Below are positions 22,864 to 32,579 of a DNA stretch of 47,476 bases, one piece after another. Location: positions 25,511-72,986 of the forward strand of contig NW_003314406.1 in NCBI RefSeq assembly GCF_000143415.4, written 5' to 3'. Under the pieces are notes generated by a model that saw only the letters and a list, made by a program, of their open reading frames with translations, was not told the origin of the DNA and did not search any database. This DNA is from Selaginella moellendorffii. Its lineage: Eukaryota; Streptophyta; Lycopodiopsida; Selaginellales; Selaginellaceae. Position 1 is the first letter of the stretch. Each line of letters opens with the position of its first letter. Made by a program: the position numbers and the translations under genes.

Positions 22864-25779
22864 CTATCTCTTTTCTAGGCAATCCTTCGTATATCCGGAA
22901 CTTGGCTTGAACCACTCCACAGTTACATTGAAGGAGTTAGTTTCCGCGTCCTCCTCTGCATCAGTGATGCAGCGCCCCACCCATATCATTTGTTTTTTAT
23001 TACTGGGTCTGACAAGCACGACCATTCCTTTGCAGACCTGTACTGGATTGAATGCTGAATCCGGCTTCTTGTTCCTCGGCCCACAATAGTGATCCTCAAC
23101 ATTGTTATCTGTCACTGCATTTCCAGAGGACATTGTTCCGCTACTATCTGGTGCTCTGGGTTCTGGCCAAAAGGACTCTTCCAATTCTTCATATACAACC
23201 GGCCCATTTTGGATAGCAGATATAATCTTCTCCCAGTATTCGAGCAAAGGCTTGCACCTCTGAAAATAGGATTCTCCACCAAACACCAACCCCCTCTTCC
23301 AGAAGGCAATATGCTGTCTAATCCCGGCCACTATACTTTCCTGGTCTTTGAGTCCATCCGGGTGCATCGGCCGTGGGGAACCCTGAGGAATCATAGGTTC
23401 CCCAGTTATGGGATCTCTCTTGAAGAGTTCAATGCCGTCCACTGGCAGCCACACTGTGTCCCATTCTCTCATCTTGTACCTCATCACTGGAGCACCGTCA
23501 CACATGCTGAAATGAAACTGAAAAGGTTTGGAGTGGCCAATCAGCGTTTCGGATCCGTCCCTGATGTAGCCTCTTACAAACCCCTTAAAGTCTGGAACCT
23601 CTGTCAGAAGTGCAGCTTCAATAGTGCCTTTGATGCAATTTTGGAATTCATCGTAGAGTTGTGGGAGGGTGAGGACATTGGATCGCCAGAGGGACTCTGC
23701 CAGGTGACTGAACATGGCATCGACGTCTTCATGAGTGTGCCCAACCATGAGAAAGCCAAGTGTAACCGTTTCAAATATGCCTTTGGCAACAAGCATCGCC
23801 AAGTACGCGAAGACGTACATGTTTTTGTTCTCACTGCCAGCATTGTCTGTTTGGAGCAGAAGATGGGGTGGAAGGCCACATCGGCCGCAAGAACTTCCTT
23901 GAGATTCTACTTCGTTTGGATGAGGCTGTGCATTCACCGGGCGACCAGCCTCGTCGGAATGGCATGAGGCCTCACGTGATAACCCTACAATCTGATGGCC
24001 AACATATTCACTGGGATGGCATGGGGCCCCACGCGATACTGCAAGCCTTTGCTCCTCCTCCAGCTGAACCCTGTATGGGGTTCGATTGACAAGGGCCTTA
24101 TGCAAGGGTTGGCCGTTCAGCTCAGTCTGCGCACTTTGCAGAGACCTTAAGTGTTTTGCTAGGGACGCAATCATCATGTTTGCACCCCCGCCACCCCATA
24201 GAGGTACAAAGAAGTTCCCATAGTTCTGGGCACTATGCCCATGAGCGATTATGCCAAACAGAGACACAGGCAGCTGCATGGATGAAGAGATTGCCTTGGG
24301 GGCAGGATTGAGTCGAGGTAAGCACGTCTTTTTCTGGTCCATTTTGTCGTGGATGATGCAGAGGTAAGAGTCAGGTCTCTCCATGGAGAGAATCCTGTTA
24401 TGATAATATGTAGTCCTGCAGCTTCTCTGCTCGATGTTGTGGTCGAGCCGCCTTCTAACCAACGTCTCTCGCTCTTGAGCGCTGCAAGAATTCTTCGACA
24501 AAGCCATTTTGATAGCAGTGCACTCGTCACACTTTGAAAAGCTGGAGTACTTTCCTATACTCACATCCCTGAACCTGTTGCTCCACAATCTACTAAATCT
24601 AGATTGGCTCAGCTTCCTATAGCCATTACTCTGGAGTTCCCAATTCACATCTTCCAATATGGCCCCCTTGGTATACATGGAAGGGAGAACTCGTTGGGTG
24701 TCTCGTGTTCCATCTTCCAAGAGGCGGGTTTTATGTGGTTGCTGCTCGCTACATGTCTCGACAAACCTCTTGAAGATTGCCTCTCCATATACAACATGAC
24801 CCCTGGTTTTGTGCGTACCGTCGTTCCCATGGACTGCCTGTTGAATCCTTTGTTCCTCGAACTCAGTTTTGATTCTGTAGAATGTGGTTCAAGGGACTCC
24901 ATAAATGATTCTCCATGCCTTCATGCAGACCAAACCCCTCTGGAAGACCATGCCCCCCACCTGATGTTCTGAAGCATCAACAGATGACTGTAATGCCTCA
25001 TACACAAAATTGCGAGCTGCCTTCCAGGACAATGTCTTGTATCTTGCTCTCTCCTCTTCAATAGCATCCCAATCAGCATGTTGACAGCACCTCCTCTTGC
25101 AACAAGCAACTGTCGAGACCATTCGAACCTCCATCGCCATTTTCTGCCTTTTCGGTTCGTTGCTCAGATCCCTTTGGCTGCGCTTTAGGAAGGTGTACTT
25201 TCTTTTCCCATGAAGAGATGTTCTGTCATCAGTTGTAGTGGTGTTTGATTGTGAATCCTTCACATTCTCAAACACTAAGTGCCTCAATTTCCACCGCACA
25301 ATGCTTCCAATAGTCAGAGTGTTTTCTTCTGTGTTAACAACCTCTAAAATCGCAACTCCAATATCATCCCAGCCCAATTCTTGATTAGCAACTGCATCTC
25401 TTGGATCGACAACTGTGGCTAAGCCCTCAGCTACCACCTCCCCCTCAGGGTTGTTTAGAAACACCTTCACCTGAATCCATGTAGCACGGTTCTTAAGATC
25501 CACGGAGGGAACATGCGTCGCACTTGCATTGTCCTCAACATCTGCTTTCTTCTGAAGATTTTTCAAGGCAACAACAACATTTACCCCGACGACCATCTCT
25601 CCTCGTTCAATAGCGACCACATTCCCATCGAAGACAGTCTTTACTGATACAATAGCATTGCCTTCCCCAAGCCTTTGACAGTGTATAACAAAGTTCCGAT
25701 CCATAGACACAAGGGTCCCTTTTGCAACTCTCTTCCCACCATTCAAAATGTAAACCTTTTCCCCAACCCTAAAGGCCAT
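22864..25779 (-). CDS. DUF7869-like transposase candidate, one frame interrupted by a TGA
   Basis: A 972-codon frame runs from ATG 25779 to TAG 22864, broken only by TGA at 24891-24889. The N-terminal third has two related modules (GGKRVAKGTLVSMDRN; EGEVVAEGLATVVDPRD...LGWDDIGVAILEV), reminiscent of DUF8039-type repeats, then a basic, Cys-containing stretch (CCKRRCC). The second part holds FSKCDECTAIK, IIHDKMDQKKTCLP, LLLQTDNAGSENKN and GHTHEDVDAMFSHL (about 23,740), the signature string of DUF7869 proteins. I infer an RNase-H-like catalytic core with candidate acidic residues in HDKMDQ, QTDN and HEDVD. A segment between these blocks (about 24040-23950) carries two copies of the element's palindrome in frame. 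After the TAG the frame stays open to 22735, ending at a donor, so the TAG may also be a mutation. Confidence 0.75.
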
Positions 25780-25933
25780 TCTGAAAGTGCAGAAAAGAAG
25801 TTAAGACCATACAAAAAATGATTGGAGAATGGCCTAAATCATAACATACCAAACAACCTCAATAGCATGAGGCCACATGCCATTATTCAAACATGCTATT
25901 GACACCTACGTGAAATTTCGCATTCACAAAATT

Positions 25934-25987
25934 GGCATGAGCCCTCATGCCATTAGTGGTACCACTAATGGCATGAGGCCTCATGCC
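25934..25987. repeat. 54-bp palindrome made of two head-to-head copies
   Basis: Two copies of the motif flank CATTAGTGGTACCACTAATG, itself a perfect palindrome. The whole 54 bp is self-complementary except for one base per arm. It lies about 155 bp upstream of the ATG of the DUF7869-like gene, in its likely promoter. Confidence 0.9.
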
Positions 25988-26080
25988 ATTTCTAAATGTG
26001 GTCCTAAACCATTCCATGGTGAACATACCAGGAAGCACAAGTGCCGAATATCAAGAGGAAGCGGTAGCCACACCAAAGAC

Positions 26081-26220
26081 AGTGCCGCTCGCAACACCGC
26101 AACTACTCGTAGCGCCGCTCGCAACACCGCAACTGCTCGTAGCGCTGCTCGCACAAACTGCCACTCGCATAAACTGCCGCTCGCAATGGCGCTCGCAATA
26201 CCGCAACCGCTCGTAGACGC
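26081..26220. repeat. GC-rich 30-bp tandem repeat plus degenerate continuation
   Basis: Units at 26081-26110 and 26111-26140 share GCCGCTCGCAACACCGCAAC then ctcgt; further partial GCTCGCA..CCGC units run to 26220. It is CpG-rich against AT-rich surroundings. Confidence 0.8.
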
Positions 26221-26579
26221 ATAAACCACAGCCCACAACGCCGCTTACACAAGCAGCGCTCACTGCGCTCAGCGGAACCAAGAACACGGCGCACAAAAAT
26301 GATAGACCTAGGAATGAGTTCGAGAATTCAAAAATAACACACGCTTGAACGTCACATCAAATCCTCTGACAAACCAGATTTTATGATTCCTCTGACAAAT
26401 TTCAAACTGAGTAGCTTCTAGACTTTGTTGTCGGAGGTTGAACTTTGTCACATCATGTCCTTGCCTCGATCCAGCTGTGCCATGTCAGTGATTCAAACTT
26501 TGCCATGCCATGTCAGCGATCCGCGCCAAGATTATTTGCCGTGTAAAGGAATAATTATGCTGTGTGTGTACGTCCATTT

Positions 26580-28020
26580 ATGGCAATATAAGGCCACACG
26601 CCATTCAAAGAATAATGCTAGTCGAGCATTTTTTGGTGCATTTTTGGGTTCAAAATTGCATGAGCCCACACGCTATAAAGTTTACCTGTACCAAAAATAG
26701 AAACAGCTTTATTTACTTGGGAATTTAAGTGGTTGAGGCATTTTTAAACTTACAAACACATGCCTTACTTACATTCCTTTGGTTGCTTAAAATTCAAAAA
26801 TATTTTAAACCTTTTTTTTTGCATTTTCAATGTTTTCAATTATGGTTTTTGATTTTCGCAGGACCAGCCTAGTAATCTATTTGCATCCCGTCATGTTTAT
26901 AGCTAGCTTTCGTTTGTCCCCTTCGCTAGCCTGAGATACATCTGCTCGGCATCTGCCTCTTACAGCATTTGCCCAGAAAGGGCATCTTTCTTCACGCAGC
27001 ATTTGCCACATGTTTAGGGTTTAGGGTTTAGGGTTTAGCAATTCAGTAGCTTGATAAACATGCAAATACAGAACTTGATGCGAAATCCTTTGATATGTCA
27101 CAATGCCCCTAGGACCATAAACACATTTCAATAGAGAGGGTCCTTTCATTTCATAACTCTTTACGTAGATCTTGGTGAAACCAGAGTTAGTGAAGTTAGT
27201 TTCTTGTGATCCCGCATCTGATTGTGATGTCCCTTTGCAGTTTCGATGGAAAGGTCAATGCACACCAAACTGTAAAATCTTGGAGCAAAATAACGGTTGG
27301 ATCTATGGCAAATGCCCCTGAAACATTGTAAGGCTCGTGTGGTCTCATGTGGTGTCCGATCGAGATGCTTCTTTGCAGGGTCATCAAGAAAGACATTGTA
27401 TACCATTCTGTAAAATCTAGTTGCGATCTAACGGTTGGATCTCCAGAAAACTCAAAAAAATCTCGCGCGTGTCAGAATATCCTAGGAATATACTCCTATG
27501 TGCCTCTGAAAATGGCATGCGGCCCCACGCCATTCAAGAGATAACACCAGATGACGCCGAGAATTTTTTGGTGCATTTTTTGGGTTCAAAATTGCATGAG
27601 CCCACACGCTATAAAGTTTATCTTTGCCAAATAGAGAAAAGTTTATCTGTGTCATGTGAGGTAGTTACAGTCCTTTGTGCTCGGCATCTGCCTCTTGCAG
27701 CATTTGCACTGAAAAGGAATTTTTCTCCATTCAGCATTTGGCCCTGAAAATGGCATGCGCCCACACGCCATTCAAGGAATAACGCCACAGGACGCCTGGA
27801 TTTTTGGGTTTAAAATGTTTAGACACCATTTTGTGTGCAGGTGCTGGATACAGGGAGCTGGTGCTCATGGGATTGTACTGGACCCTTGTCTCAACAATTC
27901 CTATCCGGTTTTTTGGGTTTTTTCAAAATATTTTAGGTCCAACGTTTTTTGGGTTTCTTTGGTTCAAAATTGCATGAGCCCACATGCTATAATATTGATT
28001 TGAGAGAAAAATAGAAACAG
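26580..28020. repeat. Three copies of an approximately 120-bp direct repeat, each with two palindromes
   Basis: Copy A 26580-26706, copy B 27511-27640, copy C 27750-28020 (split by about 140 bp). The unit is: palindrome, CATTCAAG(R)RATAA, TTTTTGGTGCATTTTT, GGGTTCAAAATTGCATGAGC (second palindrome), CGCTATAAAGTTTA. A second pair of direct repeats (CTCGGCATCTGCCTCTT then CAGCATTTGC) lies at about 26944 and 27679. Confidence 0.8.
27013..27038 (+). repeat. Telomere-like array (TTTAGGG)3 + TTTAG
   Basis: Three perfect Arabidopsis-type telomere heptamers and a partial fourth lie in the centre of the element. Telo-box sequences are known promoter elements in plants; an interstitial telomere scar is the alternative. 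Confidence 0.9.
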
Positions 28021-28329
28021 ATAGAATTTCTTTATTTAGCTGAACATCTGCCATTTTTGGAAATACAAGATGGTTTGGAATATCCAATCATGCATGGTAT
28101 AAATATAGCGAGGGTATTAAATGATATCCCAATCATGATCTTTCTTTTGGATTTCGCGTGCATGCAGTCCGAGGAATGATGACGTTGCGGATTTCTTTTG
28201 GATTTTGCGTGCTTGCATGCGCGCGGCAATCCAGAAATTAATGCTGGCGCCCAAGTCCGAGGAATGATGACATGGCGGGATTACCAACCGTTGTGACATT
28301 TTGCGCGTGTGAGGTTAGGTTTTGCATTT

Positions 28330-28500
28330 TGCTTCGTACTCGCGCTCGCATCGCGCTCCCACTCGCGATCACGCTCACATTCGCGCTCATCTACCTTCTC
28401 TACAGGTTTCTCGTGTGCATCGGCGTCCACTCGCGCTTGCATCACACTCGCGCTCGCATCGCGCTCGTGTGCATCGGCGTCCACTTCAAGACACACCCAG
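28330..28500. repeat. CpG-rich degenerate repeat upstream of the plus-strand gene
   Basis: GCTCGCATCGCGCTC-type units repeat; the block CTCGTGTGCATCGGCGTCCA occurs at 28410 and 28464 (54-bp spacing). It may be part of the core promoter or 5' UTR. Confidence 0.7.
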
Positions 28501-28693
28501 TTTGTAACTTCGCCGCCAACTCCGCCGCCCACTCCGCCACCCACATGCAGCCCACTTGGCGTCCCGGGAGATTTCAGCGCCACTCTCCAATTGTAAGTGG
28601 CAGAGTAGCCTTGCTGCTACGATCCGCTGCACACACAGTGCACATTCGCCAGCGAGTCTGGCCTCGATTGTCACGGCCTCCATTCGGCTTCAA

Positions 28694-30111
28694 ATGGTAA
28701 GTCTTTTAGGCCAAGTAGAAAATGGCATGAGGCCACATGCCATTCAGTAGCAACATTGGCATGCACCGATTGGGCTCTCGAGTGCAGTCCGGTTACAGAT
28801 GGCGTGTAGCCTCACGCCATCTTAGGATGCAGCCTCAAGACATCTGATGCAGTGGTGAATGGTGTGTGGCCTCACGTTATTTCCAGCTGCTAGCTTTTCA
28901 TCTATCAGCTCTAATTGTTGTGCATTTCTGAATAGGCGAGGAATTGCGTTCTTCTTCCAGCCACTGTCAATGTGGATGCAGAGAAGGGGGAGAAGCTCAC
29001 CAGTTGGACTTTCGGGATGGAAGGCGAGGATCTGATGCTGTACAACACAGATGGTGGGAGAAAAGAATGCATGGGGATCCTCATCCAAGTGACAGACACT
29101 CCATGCAGTTCCATGCAAGAATATGGACTGGCACTTGTGGTAGAGACAGCGTCCGCCTTCAAGATCCACCTTGCACATCCTAGCGGCTTCCCGGAGGGGG
29201 GCAGCGGCTATGAGGAATTCCTAGAGGGAGCTAGGGAGAGGTTGTCCAGGAGGCCCACAATTTCAAAGACGCTGCAGGTCTATGAAGATCACATGGAATC
29301 CACGGACCTCACCTACGGCGATGTTCAAAAACTATATTCCAACATTGAGCCGTTGAGAGTGCTTCCAGTTCGCGAAGCGAAGGGGAAGGGGGTCGATCTG
29401 GAAACTACCCCGAAGCAGAAAAGGGTGGTCAAGCTCAAGCCGACGTCCGAGTCTCCTGCTCCAAAAAAGAAGCTACTCGGTGATGCCATTGCCTCGGGTT
29501 CGAACACTACACCCACCAAAAAGAAGAGCCGCAAAGAGCAGAAAGAGCAAGAAGAGGCAGCAAAAATCGTCGCAGATAATAGTACTTGTTACTATTCCAA
29601 CAAAGTATATACAATCGACGTGAGCCGTATCGACATCCAAAGCAAATACAACCACAGGCTAGTATCTGATGAGTGGGTGGAGAAACTGAAGCAGAAGATG
29701 CTGGCAAGTCCAGTAACACCCGACATCGCAGACGTGATCCCCTACTACCGAACAATGAAGGGCGAGACGAGGTTTCCAGACTTGATCAATAGGAAGGTGT
29801 TGGACGATCAGAACATCCGGTTCTATGCCGTCTCCGGGCAGCATTCTAGCTTGGCGATGCAACAGATAGTTGTGGATATTATGGTGGGCGAGGAGGTGAA
29901 GAAAGTCTTCAAGACAAGAGTTGTCCGCCTGATAAAAGGCAACTCGCCCCTCCGATCTATCATATACATCTCCCACGCGCAAAATGTCAAGCAAGAAACG
30001 TGCTACAAATCAGGTCTGCACGAGACATTGGCACGAACACGGAAGCTCTGGGTTCAACTGAAGAAGCCACAAAAACCAGGACAAGGACGTGCACTAGCAA
30101 CTAGCGCCTAG
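28694..30111 (+). CDS. ParB-like domain protein, 5' exons of the plus-strand gene
   Basis: The likely start is ATG 28694-28696, immediately before donor GTAAGT (28697). A 239-bp intron with three palindromes ends at GAATAG (28935), giving MARNCVLLPATVNV and onward. There follow about 200 residues of unknown type, a basic linker with NLS-like runs (PAPKKKLL, PTKKKSRKEQ), then a region resembling the ParB/sulfiredoxin fold (about 29599-29871): YTIDVSRIDIQSKYNHRLVS, WVEKLKQKML, VIPYY, then FYAVSGQHSSLAMQQIV, the last recalling the ParB GxHRxxA box (here GQHSSLA). The frame stops at TAG 30109-30111, but the same frame is open again directly after it through 31494. ParB-like proteins bind DNA or act as CTPase switches or nucleases; the assignment is from motif reading alone. 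Confidence 0.6.
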
Positions 30112-30168
30112 CAGTTAAGCCTCGTTGCATGTGGCATAGCATGTGGCCTCATGCCATTTCCATTGCAG

Positions 30169-31477
30169 GAATTCTCAAGTCTTCTCTCGAAAACACTGGG
30201 GGTCAATGACACACTCAGCATCCATAACATTCTACTCGCGACAAAAGTTGTTTTTGACAAATGGGTAAATGTGCTGAGGAGGTACCATGACGGGGAGTTG
30301 CTAAACTCAATGGGTGTGGAGGACGGCCGGAAGCCCAATGATTTGAAGCTCAACGCCTTGCGTTTCTCGCGGTCTCTAGACGACGACGACCTTCTGACAG
30401 TGGCTAATGCTCTTCTACGTGGTGAGGTAGTCTTCAACAAGACCAAAATGACTCCCGGCCATATTGTGACATACGAGGACTTGTGCACGACTCTGAGAGC
30501 TCGTGCGCTATTGAAGGATTGGATCTTCGAGCAAGTGGCCGTGGAGAGGGTGAGCATCGACACCACGCAAGAGATGATGGAAGAGCTGGACTTGTCAAAT
30601 GAAGACATCGACGAGTACGTGAAGGGGGCCCCCAAGTTCATTGATCTGCTGCGGGATGCCACGAAAAGTAAAGCTGAGAAGTTGGATCAGTATCCAAATT
30701 TCATTAAGAGGGATCTCGACTGCCGGCTTCAGAAACAGCTCGACCCCGCAGCAGAGGCCTATCAAGAACCTTACCGGGTATACGTGAATTCGGATGAGGA
30801 TCAAAGGTGGAGGAGCATCGTTTCCCGCGGAGATGAGCAGGTCAAGAACATCTTTTGTGTGATGGACTTCACAAACGAGGAGATCACTCATGCAGACGAA
30901 GTCAGCTCCATCATTGACTTAATGGTGGGACTTGCGAAGGTGGAATTTTCAGTCCACTATATGATCTACGACTCCGAATCCTATCACAAGTTCTGGAAGG
31001 CCTTGAACGAGGTGAAGGCTCGGTTGAAAGGCAAGGAGATGCGGGAGATCCATGGGATAATGGCTAAGAAGAAGATACCGACGAATGTCCGCATCTTCAC
31101 ACTCGCCTTTGTTATTGGTCCTGCAGCAGAGTGGGACTGGAGTGACTTCCCAGCTTCGTTCAACAAGGCCGATCGAATTGATCTGAGGGAGGTCAATTTA
31201 CCCGTGCTTGAGGAACTAAAGACGGCTATGGAGCTTTCAAATCCAAAGAAAGCTCCAGGTGCAGCATGGGAAATGCTCAGCTGGGTCTTCAACGCAATAG
31301 CGGGTGACTCCAAGGGCAAATGCGTTGTCGAGTACAACTGCGGCGGACTATTCTTTCGAGCCGCACTACTCAAGGGTGTCCCATGTGTTGCGGTGACAAA
31401 CTCCATTGAAGAGGTGACTTCAATGGAGCATATAATTACAGTTGCCAAAGAAAAACAGTATCTTCTCTGCGAACCTG
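30169..31477 (+). CDS. Continuation exon with degenerate methyltransferase-like C-terminus
   Basis: It begins after the acceptor CCATTGCAG (30168), 11 bp beyond a palindrome, in the same frame as the ParB-like exon, and ends at donor CTG|GTGAGT (31478). A weak donor at 30052 would give an in-frame 117-nt intron that removes the TAG. The N-terminal 250 residues are charged and helical without a recognised family. The last 60 residues (VVEYNCGGLFFRAALLKG then PCVAVTNSIEEV) recall the DPF-GSG-AA-G-E motif I of N4/N6 DNA methyltransferases, but the acidic residue and the catalytic DPPY-type motif are not evident. ParB-methyltransferase fusions are known in bacteria and phage. A non-catalytic or chance resemblance remains possible. 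Confidence 0.45.
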
Positions 31478-31527
31478 GTGAGTACGCACTTTAAGTTTAA
31501 ATGTTATCTCACAAGCTCTGTATGTAG

Positions 31528-32522
31528 GAGCGTGGCCACCCCCAGATGCTGAAACGGCGTTAACAGCTACTGATGTTAGGCCGAGCTCACAACCTGCACA
31601 AGGTAAGGTCACGTGAGGCCTCACGCCATTTTGATTATAGATCGTTGTGAATATTCAGACACGAGGACTGAAAAGCGCACTGGTGGCGTGTCGAAGAAGG
31701 ACAAACAGACAAGCAATAGGAAAAAAGGAGGTACAAATTATATTTGCAATGGCATGTGGTCTCATGCCATTCCTTGCAGGAGACACTTCTTCAAAGGCAA
31801 AATAGGCAAGCACCAGCCAAGCTCAAACTGACAGTGGTCATAAAAAGCGAAAGCACGTTGGACAGTCGTCGGGATCAGAGGCGTTTGATTCGAAAAGGAA
31901 GAAGGGCAATGAAAAGATGATAGGTAATGCCTCGCGGTTATGGCGTGTGTGCTCATGCCATTCATTGCAGATCAAGGGTTGAGTGAAAGGAGCCAGTCAC
32001 CACCTCCTGACTCAGATTCCTATGGCGGACTCCCCTTCCCCAATCTCAATGGAGAGGTACAATGGATGAGGGATGCTTTTCAAGTCAGGGCCACGTTTTT
32101 CTCATCTCGTCATCTTCGAAGGGTGCAAGAACGTGCAGAAACCATGTTAAGACAGTCGGGTGAGGATACGGTCCTAGGTCAAGCACTAAAACAGGCTATG
32201 GATGTCTTGTATTTTGAGATGGAGACTCGGCCAGATGATTTTCCCAAGATGGTCCTGGAAAAACAAGCCATCCAGCCTGAGCAGCCTATGGAAGAAATGC
32301 AGGAGGGGGATGAGGAGCCAGAGAAAGATAATGAGCAGGAAGAGTAAAAGGACGAAGAGGAGGACAAAGAAGAGGAGGACGAAGAAGAGGAGGACGAAGA
32401 GGACTTGGATGGTCCTCACAATGGTGATGATCACAATAACGACGATGACAATGATGACGACGATGGCCAGCCTGAGGTGGCCAAAGAGCAGCGGAGGAAG
32501 GTTATACAAGACAAACCATCAG
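31528..32522 (+). CDS. Short basic exons and acidic exon of the plus-strand gene
   Basis: Exons 31528-31602, 31641-31730, 31780-31923 and 31971-32522 join in phase 1 through introns of 38, 49 and 47 nt, each largely filled by one palindrome. They encode a basic linker (KKDKQTSNRKKGG; HKKRKH; DSKRKKGNEK), then LPFPNLNGEVQWMRDAFQV, RVQERAETMLRQSG and a long Glu/Asp tract. In-frame stops: TAG in exon 31780-31923 (about 31803) and TAA at 32345-32347 inside the acidic tract, after which the same frame continues with EEED repeats. The protein is probably a nuclear, partly disordered linker. Consistent intron phase argues for one original gene despite the stops. Confidence 0.5.
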
Positions 32523-32579
32523 GTAAATAATAGTACATCCATTCCTAACCTTTTACCATTTCTAACATTGTCCATGTAG

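Larger units (their letters stand above)
25780..28693. promoter_or_regulatory. Divergent promoter/5' region between the two genes of the element
   Basis: There are no supported coding exons in this 2.9-kb interval. It holds palindromes, a 30-bp tandem repeat (26081-26140), three copies of a 120-bp direct repeat, a telomere-like array and a CpG-rich repeat block next to the plus-strand start. Open frames here are short, overlapping and low in complexity. Confidence 0.5.

Noticed and set aside
23089-23967. 292-codon plus-strand ORF
   Set aside because: It is antisense to the conserved DUF7869-like core and has no recognisable motif.
25981-26296. Overlapping ORFs in the GC-rich tandem repeat
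   Set aside because: Open frames on both strands come from repeat periodicity, not coding.
28272-28700. 142-codon plus-strand ORF as a gene
   Set aside because: It follows CpG-rich repeats, overlaps open frames on both strands, and is likely promoter or UTR sequence.
29325-29755. Minus-strand ORFs opposite the ParB-like exon
   Set aside because: They mirror the Lys-rich linker as Leu/Phe runs; shadows of the sense gene.
32179-32509. Ser- and Val/Ile-rich minus-strand ORFs
   Set aside because: Antisense of the acidic tract only.
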